Counted from the stretch's first letter, positions 8,921-18,508 are shown. The stretch: DNA of 34,014 nt from Oceanicoccus sp. (GCF_029238675.1 NZ_JAQWFR010000015.1:1-34014); one strand, 5' to 3'. Translations and numbers: made by a program. The notes: generated from the letters alone by a model not told the origin.

Positions 8921-8949
8921 TGGATATAAATGTTGATCGCAGTTATAAT
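8921..8949 (+). promoter_or_regulatory. Candidate sigma-70 promoter of the glutathione transferase gene
   Basis: TGGATA (8921-8926, 4 of 6 to consensus), a 17-nt spacer, then a perfect TATAAT (8944-8949), about 69 nt upstream of the ATG at 9018. It is one of the few near-consensus pairs I could see by eye. Confidence 0.45.
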
Positions 8950-9017
8950 AAAGGAACACCGCTGGGTTTAAAACTATCTCATGGTCAACGCAAGGCTATT
9001 TTTTGTAAGGATAAAAT

Positions 9018-9644
9018 ATGAAAATTTACACCTTTGAAGCTGCTCCCAACCCACGTCGCTTAAAATTATTCCTGGGCTACAAGGGTGTCGATATTGAAAC
9101 AGAAACCATTAATATCCGGGACGGAGAACAGTTTTCCGACAGTTTCAAAGCGATTAATCCCGACTGCACTGTACCGGCCTTGCAGCTGGATGATGGTACG
9201 GTTATTACAAATGTTATTGCCGCTTGCTTATACCTTGAGAGCCTTTACCCTGAAAAGCCATTATTGGGTTTAACCCCGCTTGAGCAAGCAAAAATAGTAA
9301 GTTGGGATCATAGTATTTTTACAGAAGGTTTTACTGCCGTGGCAGAAATGTTGCGCAATGGCAGTGAGGCCTTTAAAGGGCGCGCTTTACCTGGCGCTGT
9401 AGCCCTGGAACAAATTCCTGGGCTGGTAGACCGCGGCCAAATTCGCTTACAGGCCTTTTTTAATAAACTGGACACCCATTTAGCAGACCGTGAATTTATT
9501 GTCGGCAATGCTATTAGCCTGGCGGATATTGATTTGTATGCTCTGTGTGATTTTGCGAAGTGGGTAAAGCAATCTATTCCAGAAGATTGCAGACATTTAC
9601 AGAGCTGGTACCAGCGTATGGTTAAAGAGTTAGGTGAAAAATAA
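9018..9644 (+). CDS. Glutathione S-transferase family protein
   Basis: A 208-aa cytosolic GST. The N-terminal thioredoxin-like domain (about 1-80) starts KIYTFEAAPNPRRLK and contains the cis-proline segment TVPALQLDDG, followed by the conserved acidic turn. The C-terminal helical domain carries the N-capping-type motif SLADIDLYAL near 160-175. By family it conjugates glutathione to electrophiles or reduces peroxides, but class and substrate cannot be read from the sequence. AAGGA sits 7 nt before the ATG. Confidence 0.9.
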   Translation: MKIYTFEAAPNPRRLKLFLGYKGVDIETETINIRDGEQFSDSFKAINPDCTVPALQLDDGTVITNVIAACLYLESLYPEKPLLGLTPLEQAKIVSWDHSIFTEGFTAVAEMLRNGSEAFKGRALPGAVALEQIPGLVDRGQIRLQAFFNKLDTHLADREFIVGNAISLADIDLYALCDFAKWVKQSIPEDCRHLQSWYQRMVKELGEK

Positions 9645-9721
9645 ACCCCCGCCATTCTTTATAACACCGCTGATATCAGGCGTTTTCTATTCCCTCGCAG
9701 CAATCTAATAAGGTCAACGCA

Positions 9722-10060
9722 TTGCAAAAGCCAACCGATATATCAACAAATATATCCGCTGAAGACAGTTACGGCGAATTAAAAACCAAACTCAATAAAG
9801 AGACCGCCAAAATCACCTGGCAAGAGTTAGAGCGCCACTATGCCAGCGGTGCAGTGATTGCCGTCGCCAACGGCCACGACCTGATTGAAGTTGGTTGCCA
9901 GTTAAGTCTGGACAATAAAGAGGTGGTAGAGCAGTGGCTAACCGCCGGCGTTATGGCCAAGGTTGATGACCAACAGGCGACACAATGGTTTGAACAACAA
10001 GCTACACTTTGGGCTGTTGTCGTCGCTCCCTGGGTGTTGGTGCAGGAAATTGCACCCTAA
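9722..10060 (+). CDS. DUF2288 family protein
   Basis: A 112-aa protein with the hallmarks of the uncharacterised DUF2288 family: LNKETAKITWQELERHYASG, DLIEVG, and the near-invariant C-terminal LWAVVVAPWVLVQEI. No function is established. The start is TTG, supported by AAGG 8 nt upstream (9710-9713), and no ATG would preserve the conserved N-terminal region. The gene lies 77 nt after the GST gene, and the next gene follows 21 nt later. Confidence 0.85.
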   Translation: MQKPTDISTNISAEDSYGELKTKLNKETAKITWQELERHYASGAVIAVANGHDLIEVGCQLSLDNKEVVEQWLTAGVMAKVDDQQATQWFEQQATLWAVVVAPWVLVQEIAP

Positions 10061-10081
10061 GAGGCGCCAACGGTAACAACA

Positions 10082-10363
10082 ATGGATAATCAAACTGCCT
10101 TTATAGAAAGTATTAGCGCTCGGTTGGATGACTTGTTTCAGTCATACAACGATAACCGTCCGGTACCACCGGCTACAGTGTTTCGCCTTGAGGGGTATAT
10201 AGCAGCGGGGTGTGAGTTGGCTTTACTAACGGAACAGGATGCTTGGCAAATGATTAAACGGTCGTGGGATAAAACCTTTGACCAACCATTCCCGGCCTGC
10301 GCCAGCGGAAAAATTTCCATCCCGGTCAATATGCCCAGGGCGCCAGTGTATCCTTCAACGTGA
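10082..10363 (+). CDS. Small protein of unknown function
   Basis: A 93-aa protein I do not recognise. It is mostly predicted helix in the first 65 residues (two amphipathic helices around GYIAAGCELALLTEQDAW) with a proline-rich tail. It has no signal peptide or membrane segment. It sits 21 nt after the DUF2288 gene and is probably co-transcribed. It ends 12 bp before the convergent stop of the next gene. Confidence 0.65.
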   Translation: MDNQTAFIESISARLDDLFQSYNDNRPVPPATVFRLEGYIAAGCELALLTEQDAWQMIKRSWDKTFDQPFPACASGKISIPVNMPRAPVYPST

Positions 10364-10375
10364 TTGCCAGGGTAT

Positions 10376-11110
10376 TTACTTCTTGCTTAAACATTGTGTC
10401 TTAAGGGAATACTTCGCACTCAGGTCAAAAAACTCATTATATTTTTTCTGATCGCAGTAGTGCCCAGCCAAAGTAGTGGCGACGCGGTCAAGGTTTTCGC
10501 TGTCTACACCAATCAATTTTTCTGTTAGTGCCAGCATTCTTAGCAGGGTGGGCACCTGATACTGCTGTTGTTCGGTAACTACGTAAAGTGCATATAACAG
10601 AATCTCCCAATCCAGAATTTTAAACTCGTCATTCTGTAGTGACTTTTCCACCTCGATTATTTCAATCACGATAGGTATGACCTGCTCGTAGTGCTCTTGG
10701 TCTATTAGCAGCTGGTGATAGCGGTCGCGAATAATCACGGTGGCAAAATGTTCTTTGCCCACGGCCTTGGTGGCTAGTTGGTAGGCTTGGGTAATCTCTG
10801 TGGCATGTTCTGTGATTTGGCCGGTTTGGGTATAGGCCAGTACATTATTTTTCATAATAATAATGCAGCGCTGGTCTAGCTCATGATAGAGAGTGATACA
10901 TCCATCCAGGGCTAATTCACCTGAGTCGATGGCAGACCTCCATTGTTTTTTATTAACGGCCTTATCGTTTTTTTTCACTTGTTGAAGGAACTTCTCTTCT
11001 GTCCATTCAGTAGACCAGTCAAAGAGTGACCTTGGGGCGTTATTTTTGGCGGAGCCAATAGAGGGGGCTAGCAGTAAGAGCAAGATAATAAGTGATGTGA
11101 ATGTTTTCAT
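10376..11110 (-). CDS. Exported protein of unknown function, TPR-like
   Basis: A 244-aa protein. Residues 1-21 are a typical Sec signal peptide (Lys, a long Leu/Ile core, then SIGSA), so it should be periplasmic. The remainder is almost all helix, with repeated 30-40-residue helical pairs (GELALDGCITLYHELDQRC, AYQLATKAVGKEHFATVIIR, TLLRMLALTEKLIGVDSENL) whose pattern resembles tetratricopeptide repeats of the bacterial 'tail' type. I do not recognise a specific family. It appears to be a single-gene unit. Confidence 0.7.
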   Translation of the reverse strand: MKTFTSLIILLLLLAPSIGSAKNNAPRSLFDWSTEWTEEKFLQQVKKNDKAVNKKQWRSAIDSGELALDGCITLYHELDQRCIIIMKNNVLAYTQTGQITEHATEITQAYQLATKAVGKEHFATVIIRDRYHQLLIDQEHYEQVIPIVIEIIEVEKSLQNDEFKILDWEILLYALYVVTEQQQYQVPTLLRMLALTEKLIGVDSENLDRVATTLAGHYCDQKKYNEFFDLSAKYSLKTQCLSKK

Positions 11111-11331
11111 ACCAATAACATTGCCGAATAAGTTGCCCGCGCCTATATAGGGTCTATATCCCTGAGGTGATGGGTTATTTTGAATGAAAAAATCTTATAT
11201 CTAATTCAATTCTTCTGACAGATTACATAAGTTTAAAGATTATACCGGCGAGAAAGATATATCAATCAATGTTATCAGGCTGTGATTACTGTGGCTGCAA
11301 TCTGGACATATAGAGCCCTTTTCTTAGTATT
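11111..11331. other. AT-rich intergenic region
   Basis: A 221-bp region between two minus-strand genes. It must contain the promoter of the exported protein gene, but I see no confident -35/-10 pair, hairpin terminator or small gene. Confidence 0.4.
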
Positions 11332-11790
11332 CTAGAGCAGCGAGGTCTGCCGCCGCGACCCAGTATGAAAAACAGCAATCAGCGAGTAATGAAAAAACTC
11401 GCCACAGGTGGTCAGGTGATCACGGACCCAATATTGGATGGTGTCTGCTTGTTGTTCATCCGGGGTGGTGGCAGTTTGGTATGCTGCAATTTCGCATTCA
11501 ACAGTGGCGGGTGAGTCGGTGGTTTTGTCGTCATCACTGATGGCAATAGAGAGCACTTTGCGTTTTTTATCCCATTCAAAAATAACATAGCGCGACTGGT
11601 CCCAGACATTGTCAGGGAATAGGCTCACAGCCTTATCAATGGTTTGGTTAATTATCTGGCGGATTTCAGTATCATCGGTCTGTTCACAGCGGTGAGAATA
11701 GACCACACCCACGGTGGCATTGCCATAGGCGTCTTTGGCGTTGTTATGGGTTTGGCTTTGCCAGGGGAGTTCGGTCCATTCTTGTTGCAT
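11332..11790 (-). CDS. Protein of unknown function downstream of hrpB
   Basis: A 152-aa soluble protein I do not recognise. It has several strand-like stretches (ATVGVVYSHR, RYVIFEWDKKRKVLSIAISDDD, TVECEIAAYQ) and a helical C-terminal half. It lies 23 nt after the hrpB stop on the same strand, so it is probably the last gene of the DUF3014-HAD-hrpB unit. The ribosome site is weak. Confidence 0.7.
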   Translation of the reverse strand: MQQEWTELPWQSQTHNNAKDAYGNATVGVVYSHRCEQTDDTEIRQIINQTIDKAVSLFPDNVWDQSRYVIFEWDKKRKVLSIAISDDDKTTDSPATVECEIAAYQTATTPDEQQADTIQYWVRDHLTTCGEFFHYSLIAVFHTGSRRQTSLL

Positions 11791-11813
11791 AGGGGGCTCT
11801 GTGTTTTAAGGGT

Positions 11814-14414
11814 TTATTTTTTGGGTCGATGTTTGGTGTATTTGGTGGCCAATGCCTGTTCCGGTTTGTCTGGCCATGGGTGCTTAGGATAGCGGCCTTT
11901 CATTTCTTTTTGTACCTCAAAATAGCTACTGCGCCAAAAACCAGCAAGGTCTTGGGTAACCTGTAAGGGGCGTTGGGCTGGGGATAATAAGTGAAGCATC
12001 AATTTTATTTGGCCGTTAGCAATACTGGGAGTGTCGGCATAGCCAAACATCTCTTGTAGTTTGACACTGAGTACAGGTGGGTTTTGGCTGTAATCGATAC
12101 TGATATTGGAGCCGGAGGGTACGGTAATTTTCAACGGTGCCAGTTCATTCAGTTGCTGCGGCAGCGGCCAGGGTAGTAAGTGGCTAAGTATTTCCTGTAG
12201 TTCAAGTTTTGTAAAATCACCTAGCTTGTTGATGTTATCCAAATAGGGCGCCAGCCAATGGTCTAAGGTGTTTAGCAAATGCTTGTCGGAAACGTTGGGC
12301 CACTTTTGCTGCCCGGTATTATGTTTACGTAATAACTCCACTCTTGCCTGCCATTGCCTGCTGGCTTTGTCCCAGGGTAATAAGCTTAAGCCTCGTTTTT
12401 GAATAAGCGCTTGCAGTGCCTGGCGTTTTTCTTCCGGGGGAATTTGCCCAACCCGTTGGCTTTTAATCGTTAGCTTGCCTACTGCGGTGACTTGCTCTGC
12501 AATAAACCGCTCCACGCTATCATCCCATTCCAGGGTGGTTTTTTCTGTGGTTAAACGGCTTAGCGCTTGCTGGAATAATTCAGTATCAAAGGGGCAAGCA
12601 GAGTAGATACGGTCGGTAGCTTTTTGGCCGGCTTGATTAATATTGCCGCCCAGTTCAGCGACTGCCAGCCATTGGTGATTGCTGAGTTTGTCGTTATTGT
12701 CCAGGGTGGCGGCACGGCCATTGCTGAGTTGATACTGGTTATTGCTGCCTGCTTTTTTTTTGGCAATGCGGTCAGGGTAGGCACTGGCTAATAAAAAGCC
12801 GATCTGTTGTTGTTCTGTGAGTGGCTGTTCTGCTGCGGCTTTGTTGCTGTGTTTATTTAACAGCTGCTGAAAGGTTTTGGCTTGTTGCTGTGTGCGTTTT
12901 AGCCAGGCTTTGTGTTGGCTATGGCAGGGAATATCACCGGTAACCGTAGCCACCACTGAAGCAAGGTCGGCGCCATAATCCCGGGATAATGGATGGCGGT
13001 CTGCTAATACAGCGGCTAAGGCACAGGCGTTTTTTTCCTGCTGCAAAGCTAAACTGCTGATCAGCATATGCGCCAATCTTGGGTGGGTAGGCATGGCCGC
13101 CATTTGTTCACCGTGGGGTGTTAGCTTCCAGCCTTGCAAGGCTTGTGCAGTAACGGCGGGGCCTTCTATTGCACCCAAACTGGCTAATAAATCCCGGGCC
13201 TGGCCCAGTGGGCCAGTCGGTGGTGTATTCAGCCAGTGCAGTTCGTCAATATCATCAATACCCCATTGCAGAATTTGTAATACCAGGGGGGCAAGGTCGG
13301 CCTGCAAAATTTGCGGGGCACTTTGCCTGGGTAGCTGCTGCTGTTGTTCGTCACTCCATAGCCGATAACAAACCCCTTCGCTTAGTCGCCCGGCACGGCC
13401 CATCCGTTGCACGCTGGAGTCCTGGCTAATGCGGCGGGTTTGCAAACGTGTCATCCCGGTAGCGGGGTCGAAGCAGGGTTCACGGCTAAGCCCGGCATCA
13501 ATAACAACATTAATCCCTTCAATGGTTAAGCTGGTTTCCGCAATATCGGTAGCCAATACTATTTTGCGTTGGGGGCCGTTTTCAGGCAGTGGTTCTATGG
13601 CCCGTTGTTGTTCGCGAAAGGGCAGTGCACCGTATAAAGGGAATACAACGGTGTCGGTAATAGTGTTGTCTGCCAGATGTCGCTTAAGCCGTTGTAAGAC
13701 TTTATTGATTTCACCTTGTCCCGGTAAAAATACTAATTGGCTGCCGCTATGTTTTTGTAGTGCAGAGATTGCTGCACTGCAAACACGGTCAATAATATTT
13801 TCATCATAGCGTTTGGCTTTGCCGTAGATAATATCGACGGGAAACATTTTGCCCTGACTACGGATAATGGGTGCGGTGTTGTCTTCGGTGGTGAGTAGTG
13901 AGGCAATGGTGTCGCCGTCAAGGGTGGCGGACATCACTACCAGGCGCAGGGGGTTGTTATCATCCCGGAAAATTTCACGCCCTTGCAAAGCCAGCGCTAA
14001 ACCAAAATCAGCATCAATACTGCGCTCGTGAAATTCATCAAAGATTAATAAGCCCACACCTTCAAGGCCGGGGTCTTGCAGCAGCATGCGAGTGAGAATA
14101 CCTTCGGTAATCACTTCAATACGGCTTTGCTGGCTGACTTTGCTGTCTTGCCGTACCCGATACCCTACGGTTTGCCCAACCGGTTCACCTAGCAGTGATG
14201 CCATACGTTGTGCCGCACTGCGTGCTGCCATCCGGCGTGGCTCTAACATAATGATGCGTTGGTCCCTGAGCCAGGCTTCGTTTAATAAGGCCAGTGGCAC
14301 CAGTGTGGTTTTACCGGCACCTGGCGGTGCTTCCAATACCAGTTGGTGATGGTGTTGCAGGGTGTCCCGAAGTGGGGCCAGTACTTCGGATATGGGTAGG
14401 GTGGGCAGGGTCAT
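11814..14414 (-). CDS. hrpB: ATP-dependent RNA helicase HrpB
   Basis: DEAH-box helicase of the HrpA/HrpB family, 866 aa, slightly longer than E. coli HrpB. It shows Walker A APPGAGKTT (29-37), the DEFH motif (126-129, the HrpB variant of DEAH), SAT (162-164) and, further on, QRMGRAGR (motif VI). Helicase core, winged-helix/ratchet region and the HrpB-specific C-terminal domain follow in order. The exact cellular role of HrpB is poorly defined. The ATG begins 2 nt after the HAD gene stop, indicating coupling. Confidence 0.95.
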   Translation of the reverse strand: MTLPTLPISEVLAPLRDTLQHHHQLVLEAPPGAGKTTLVPLALLNEAWLRDQRIIMLEPRRMAARSAAQRMASLLGEPVGQTVGYRVRQDSKVSQQSRIEVITEGILTRMLLQDPGLEGVGLLIFDEFHERSIDADFGLALALQGREIFRDDNNPLRLVVMSATLDGDTIASLLTTEDNTAPIIRSQGKMFPVDIIYGKAKRYDENIIDRVCSAAISALQKHSGSQLVFLPGQGEINKVLQRLKRHLADNTITDTVVFPLYGALPFREQQRAIEPLPENGPQRKIVLATDIAETSLTIEGINVVIDAGLSREPCFDPATGMTRLQTRRISQDSSVQRMGRAGRLSEGVCYRLWSDEQQQQLPRQSAPQILQADLAPLVLQILQWGIDDIDELHWLNTPPTGPLGQARDLLASLGAIEGPAVTAQALQGWKLTPHGEQMAAMPTHPRLAHMLISSLALQQEKNACALAAVLADRHPLSRDYGADLASVVATVTGDIPCHSQHKAWLKRTQQQAKTFQQLLNKHSNKAAAEQPLTEQQQIGFLLASAYPDRIAKKKAGSNNQYQLSNGRAATLDNNDKLSNHQWLAVAELGGNINQAGQKATDRIYSACPFDTELFQQALSRLTTEKTTLEWDDSVERFIAEQVTAVGKLTIKSQRVGQIPPEEKRQALQALIQKRGLSLLPWDKASRQWQARVELLRKHNTGQQKWPNVSDKHLLNTLDHWLAPYLDNINKLGDFTKLELQEILSHLLPWPLPQQLNELAPLKITVPSGSNISIDYSQNPPVLSVKLQEMFGYADTPSIANGQIKLMLHLLSPAQRPLQVTQDLAGFWRSSYFEVQKEMKGRYPKHPWPDKPEQALATKYTKHRPKK

Positions 14415-14416
14415 GC

Positions 14417-15160
14417 TTAAGGTTGATGCAAGTCCCTGATCAGCGCCGGGATTTCCGAAGGGTGCAGCAAGGTATGGTGTGGGTTGATACCCAGCTCGGC
14501 GTCTAGTGGCTGCTGGTGCTGAATCCAGACAGAGGTAATTCCGCTGTTATGGGCGCCGGCAATATCCGCGGCTAAGCTATCGCCTACATGAATGGCTTCA
14601 TGGGCTTCGCAGTTTGCCAGGGTAAGGGCCTTATCAAAAATAGAGCGGGCCGGCTTTTGTTCGGGTTCCTGGCCGCCAATAATAATATGGTCAACATGGT
14701 CTTTCAGGTTGATACGTTCTACTTTCGGAATTTGTGAAAACTCAGGGCCATTGGTGATAACCACCAGGGTAAATAGCCTGCGCGCCTCGGCTAAAAAGTC
14801 GGTAATGCCCGGATAGAAATCGAAGGCGTTGATTCTGTCACTATCGAATTGGTCTTGCAGTTGCCGGGCAGTATCTGCGGTTACGTTTTCAATACCCTGC
14901 GCAGCCAGTAAATCAGTAACTAATTGAACTCTAAAAGCCCCTTCGTCTTGTTGTTCGACAATGGGCGTATAGCGATTGTGCTGCTCGGTACTCCATTCTC
15001 GGTATATGCCTTTGACGTAAGCCTCGGCAATAGCCTCGGAGTTGGCAAGGTCTTGATACAACGAGCTGAGCTGCTGTGCCATTTTTGCTTTTGCTTGCCG
15101 GTTGGCGGCAAAGGTGTCACACAGTGTTTCATCCATATCCAGGAAGAGGGCTTTTAACAT
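14417..15160 (-). CDS. HAD-family phosphatase (subfamily IA)
   Basis: A 247-aa haloacid-dehalogenase-like hydrolase. Motif I is DMDET with the nucleophile and general acid at D8 and D10. Motif II is VVITNGP, motif III has the lysine in EQKPARSIF, and motif IV is HVGDSLAADIAGA. The cap sits between motifs I and II, as in the YjjG/N-acylneuraminate-9-phosphatase group. Substrate is unknown, though dephosphorylation of a small phosphorylated metabolite is likely. The frame is open 35 codons upstream, but I start at the ATG at 15160, where GGAA precedes it and the family N-terminus begins. It lies 32 nt after the DUF3014 gene. Confidence 0.88.
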   Translation of the reverse strand: MLKALFLDMDETLCDTFAANRQAKAKMAQQLSSLYQDLANSEAIAEAYVKGIYREWSTEQHNRYTPIVEQQDEGAFRVQLVTDLLAAQGIENVTADTARQLQDQFDSDRINAFDFYPGITDFLAEARRLFTLVVITNGPEFSQIPKVERINLKDHVDHIIIGGQEPEQKPARSIFDKALTLANCEAHEAIHVGDSLAADIAGAHNSGITSVWIQHQQPLDAELGINPHHTLLHPSEIPALIRDLHQP

Positions 15161-15192
15161 GGTTGGTTCCGGTGTATTAATGTTGGTGCTTA

Positions 15193-16002
15193 TTATTGTA
15201 ACTGGTAGCGCAATTCCCGCAAAAAACCCTGCAGATTTTCGGCATTTTCCGGACCCATGCGCCACAGCAGTTTTTCAATGTCAGTGGCGTTTTCATAGTC
15301 AGCACTCTCGAATTGATAGAGTACGCTGGGCCGAATTAATGCAGGTTGTTGTTCCAGGCTATTAACGGCTAACACCTGACTTATGGTCTGCATAAAGCGT
15401 TGGTCAAAGGTGTCGGGTTTGCCTTGCTCCCGGTAGGCTTTTTCTAACAGCGGTAACCAGTCCTGGTAGTAGCGCACCAGTGTAGCGGGTTCGATACTGG
15501 TCAAGGTGTTAATCATCAGGGTCATGCGCTGGTAGTTTTCTTCTGAAGTGACTTCGTCTAAACCGCTGGCCTGGGTTTTAAATTTTTCCATGGGGTAATC
15601 AACCGGGCGATAGCGCTTTGGCAATTTACCATCGGCCATCAGATCAACGGCTAATACCCATTTGCGAATTTGCTCTTCAGGTAATAACCATTGGGTGAGG
15701 GCAGGGGCCAAATCCTTTGCCGCTAACAGAGCCACAGTATCACTGTTTTCCAGTGCAATCGGGGCGTTAACAATGGGCGGCAGGCTGGGGGCTGGTTCAA
15801 CGGGGGCGGGTTCAACAGCTGCGGGTTCTGGTAAGGGTTCAGGGGCTGGCTTAACAGGCTCCCTGACGACGGGAGCCGGGGCGGTTTGGCTAAGCTCTTG
15901 TTCAGCACTTTGTTGCTGGGTGCTGTAGATAAAAATTCCAGCGGCAATGATCACCACAGCGATAAAGCCAATAATAATGCCCGGCATGATTTTGTTGGTC
16001 AT
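15193..16002 (-). CDS. DUF3014 domain-containing membrane-anchored protein
   Basis: A 269-aa protein with a single N-terminal transmembrane helix (about residues 6-25, GIIIGFIAVVIIAAGIFIY). A Pro/Ala/Glu-rich linker (about 30-80) should span periplasm. A globular C-terminal domain has the DUF3014 stretches WLLPEEQIRKWVLAVDLMADG, YRPVDYPMEKF and LVRYYQDWLPLLEKAY. Function is unknown. The start is the ATG at 16002 (TGGA 7 nt upstream). A longer open frame to 16089 adds a non-family basic leader and is not used. Confidence 0.85.
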   Translation of the reverse strand: MTNKIMPGIIIGFIAVVIIAAGIFIYSTQQQSAEQELSQTAPAPVVREPVKPAPEPLPEPAAVEPAPVEPAPSLPPIVNAPIALENSDTVALLAAKDLAPALTQWLLPEEQIRKWVLAVDLMADGKLPKRYRPVDYPMEKFKTQASGLDEVTSEENYQRMTLMINTLTSIEPATLVRYYQDWLPLLEKAYREQGKPDTFDQRFMQTISQVLAVNSLEQQPALIRPSVLYQFESADYENATDIEKLLWRMGPENAENLQGFLRELRYQLQ

Positions 16003-16347
16003 AGTATATCCATTTCTTGTGGTGCCTGGCCTAAAGTCAGGCTGGTTTATATGGCTGCAAATCCTGCGTGAGCGCAGTTTAGCAAACATTGTGTGCTGGG
16101 TTTGAATTCATTCTTCGGGTTTTGTTCCTTTTCTTTATTGGCTATGGGTTGCGGGGCAGTGGGTTCTGCTTAGTCTTTTTAGTTGTAGTAACTGTATTTG
16201 TTGGATTTATACCAATTTATAACCTGTTTATTTTTGTTTATATGGATGTATCAGCTGATTTTTATAAATTTTAAAGAAAAAATACTGATCTGGCTTGTTT
16301 ATGATGTTTACAGATTCATTCAATCAGCTAATTTAGGAGTAATAGTC
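16003..16347. other. Divergent intergenic region upstream of alanine dehydrogenase
   Basis: 345 bp between the DUF3014 gene and ald, T-rich on the plus strand at about 16110-16290. I see no small gene with a ribosome site and no near-consensus promoter pair. Promoters for both flanking genes must lie here. Confidence 0.4.
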
Positions 16348-17487
16348 ATGTTAGTCGGTGTGCCCAAAGAGATTAAAAACCACGAGTATCGGATCGGTAT
16401 GACCCCGGCCGGAGTGAAAGAACTGGTTGGCCGCGGCCATCAGGTGCTGGTGCAAAGTCATGGGGGTGAAGCTATTGGCTTTAGCGATGAAAATTATCGC
16501 CAGGCCGGTGCAGAAATGGTCGACAAGGCAGAAGATATTTTTGCCCGCTCAGAGATGATTGTGAAAGTGAAAGAACCCCAGCCAGCCGAATGCAAGATGC
16601 TGCGAGAAGGGCAGATTTTGTTTACCTACCTGCACCTGGCCCCGGACCCTGAACAAACCGAGTTGCTACTGGCTTCCGGTGCTACCTGTATTGCCTATGA
16701 AACGGTGACGGATGATAACGGTGGCTTGCCGTTACTGGCACCGATGAGTGAAGTGGCGGGACGTATGTCGATCCAGGAGGGTGCTTACTGCCTGGAAAAG
16801 GCTCAGGGTGGCAGCGGTATATTAATGGGTGGAGTGCCCGGTGTTGAGGCCGCCAATGTATTAGTGATTGGCGGTGGGGTAGTGGGTTTAAACTCTGCAC
16901 GTATTGCTATGGGCATGGGCGCCAATGTGACCATTATGGACCGCTCACTGGCCCGTTTAAAAGCTATCGATGAATTATATGGCGATCGCTTGAATACCTT
17001 ATATTCAACCACCGATGCGATTGAAAAGCAGCTAGCTATTTCTGATGTGGTGGTTGGAGCCGTACTGATCCCGGGCGCTGCAGCCCCCAAACTGGTTACC
17101 CGGGATATGTTGAAGCTAATGAGGCCAGGTTCGGTGTTGGTTGATGTAGCCATTGATCAGGGTGGTTGTTTTGAAACCAGTAGGGCCACTACCCATGAAG
17201 CCCCCACCTATAGCGTGGACGGTATTATTCATTACTGTGTGGCAAATATGCCCGGCGGTGTTGCCCGTACCTCGACGCTGGCTTTGACCAATGCCACTTT
17301 GCCTTATGTGCTTGGCCTGGCAAATAAAGGCGCCTATCAGGCCCTGATGGATGATAAGCATCTGTTAAATGGTCTGAATGTTCACCAAGGGATGGTTACT
17401 GTTGATGCCGTAGCCTCGGCGTTGGATTATAACTATGTCGAGCCTGGTATGGCTTTGGCCAGTGATGGCTTAAAGCAGTCAGCCTAG
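16348..17487 (+). CDS. ald: Alanine dehydrogenase
   Basis: Reversibly deaminates L-alanine to pyruvate and ammonia with NAD+. It has 379 aa, close to the usual 370-375. Residues known for the family are present: R15, K75 and H96 in the substrate site. The Rossmann motif is [12 protein letters not shown] (173-184). The ATG at 16348 is chosen because AGGAG lies 8 nt upstream and [11 protein letters not shown] is the family start. The 50 extra open codons upstream are AT-rich and unrelated. It is monocistronic, followed directly by a palindromic repeat. It is distantly related to pntAa in this window. Confidence 0.95.
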   Translation: MLVGVPKEIKNHEYRIGMTPAGVKELVGRGHQVLVQSHGGEAIGFSDENYRQAGAEMVDKAEDIFARSEMIVKVKEPQPAECKMLREGQILFTYLHLAPDPEQTELLLASGATCIAYETVTDDNGGLPLLAPMSEVAGRMSIQEGAYCLEKAQGGSGILMGGVPGVEAANVLVIGGGVVGLNSARIAMGMGANVTIMDRSLARLKAIDELYGDRLNTLYSTTDAIEKQLAISDVVVGAVLIPGAAAPKLVTRDMLKLMRPGSVLVDVAIDQGGCFETSRATTHEAPTYSVDGIIHYCVANMPGGVARTSTLALTNATLPYVLGLANKGAYQALMDDKHLLNGLNVHQGMVTVDAVASALDYNYVEPGMALASDGLKQSA

Positions 17488-17492
17488 CACAC

Positions 17493-17619
17493 CGTCATTC
17501 CCGCGCAGGCGGGAATCCAGTGCTGTCAATTTCCGCCTTGGCGGAAATAACAGCATAGGCATACAGGCTGGATTCCCGCCTGCGCGGGAATGACGAGAGT
17601 CATTTTCGCCGAAGCCTGC
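17493..17619. repeat. Palindromic repeat, complete copy (locus 2)
   Basis: The 103-bp core 17493-17595 has a left arm hairpin, a central hairpin (ATTTCCGCC/GGCGGAAAT flanked by TGCTGT/ACAGCA) and an inverted right arm. The flank 17597-17618 is shared with locus 3, so the unit extends to about 125 bp. A further partial arm (GCGGGAATGACGG) lies near 17641-17653. It begins 6 nt after the ald stop and could end that transcript. Confidence 0.9.
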
Positions 17620-17755
17620 CCTCGAGTGCTTTAGTCGGGGGCGGGAATGACGGTGTGGCAATAGAGTTAATTTCCTCCTTCTTTGACCCTCATCAATGTA
17701 GTACCCCGGTTGATTGATAATACTGGAGCTATTCCTACCCTATGGAGGTTGTGCT

Positions 17756-18202
17756 ATGTCGACTTATCGAAAAATTCTAGTAGCTGTAGATTTATCTGAA
17801 GAGGCTGAGCAGGTGTTGCAAACCGCCGCCGATATAGCTGAGGCCAACCAGGCTGAGTTGTATATATTGCATGTTGCGGATACCCCGGTTTCGCCCTATG
17901 GCCAGTTTCCAGAGTACGCAGCACCGGTTAGCACCGCTGAAATCAGAGCGTCTATTTTCGCCCAGCTTGCTACTACAGTGGAAAATGCGGGTTTGAGTCG
18001 AGAGCTTATTACTATCGATTTTGGCCGCTCAATTGATTCCATTATTGAGCATTCTGACGAGTATCAATGCGACTTGATTGTTATCGGTAGTCATGGCCGG
18101 CACGGCATTCAATTATTATTAGGCTCTACCGCCAACGGTGTTTTGCATCACGCTAATTGTGATGTGCTAGCGGTGCGGGTAAGGGAAGTCATAGAACAGT
18201 AA
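17756..18202 (+). CDS. Universal stress protein, UspA family
   Basis: A 148-aa single-domain Usp. It begins YRKILVAVDLSEEAEQVL (strand 1 and the conserved Asp), with ILHV at 37-40 and the phosphate-loop-type motif GSHGRHGIQLLLGST at 111-125, then CDVLAVR. The Gly spacing is close to the ATP-binding Usp pattern, so nucleotide binding is plausible. The start at 17756 has a strong GGAGG 7 nt upstream, and the longer frame to 17714 is rejected. It is followed by a coiled-coil protein (33 nt) and a phospholipase D-like enzyme (6 nt further). Confidence 0.92.
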   Translation: MSTYRKILVAVDLSEEAEQVLQTAADIAEANQAELYILHVADTPVSPYGQFPEYAAPVSTAEIRASIFAQLATTVENAGLSRELITIDFGRSIDSIIEHSDEYQCDLIVIGSHGRHGIQLLLGSTANGVLHHANCDVLAVRVREVIEQ

Positions 18203-18235
18203 CTGATTTTTTCTGATTGCTAAAAGGAGATTGTC

Positions 18236-18502
18236 ATGAGTTTATTAAAAGATGATTTAGCCGTGATTATGGAAGAGTTAAAAACCCAGCGCGATATTTT
18301 AGCGGTAAAAATGCACCTGGCCAAAGCGGATGTCAAAGATGAGTGGCAACAGCTGGAAAAGAAATGGCAACATTTTTGTGCTGAAAATCAACGCCTGCAA
18401 GAAGAGGCCAAAGATGTCGCTGAAGACGTACAGGAAGATTTAAGTGATTTAGGGCGGGACCTTAAAGAGGGCTACTACCGCATTAAAAACCTGCTGCATT
18501 AA
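18236..18502 (+). CDS. Small coiled-coil protein of unknown function
   Basis: An 88-aa protein predicted to be almost entirely helical, with heptad-like spacing and high charge (DDLAVIMEELKTQRDILAVK, then EEAKDVAEDVQEDL). It has no signal peptide. Amphipathic repeats of this kind can lie on membranes or form coiled coils. AAGGAG precedes the ATG at good spacing. It sits between the Usp and the phospholipase D-like gene, whose GTG starts 6 nt after its stop. Confidence 0.8.
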   Translation: MSLLKDDLAVIMEELKTQRDILAVKMHLAKADVKDEWQQLEKKWQHFCAENQRLQEEAKDVAEDVQEDLSDLGRDLKEGYYRIKNLLH

Positions 18503-18508
18503 CTACCC

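Noticed and set aside
13093-14506. Plus-strand open frames opposite hrpB and the HAD gene
   Set aside because: They arise from the codon bias of the real minus-strand genes. They have no recognisable domains and no ribosome sites.
17479-17661. Minus-strand frame of about 60 codons after ald
   Set aside because: It is simply a reading of the palindromic repeat (it contains the RHSRAGGNP pattern typical of such translations).
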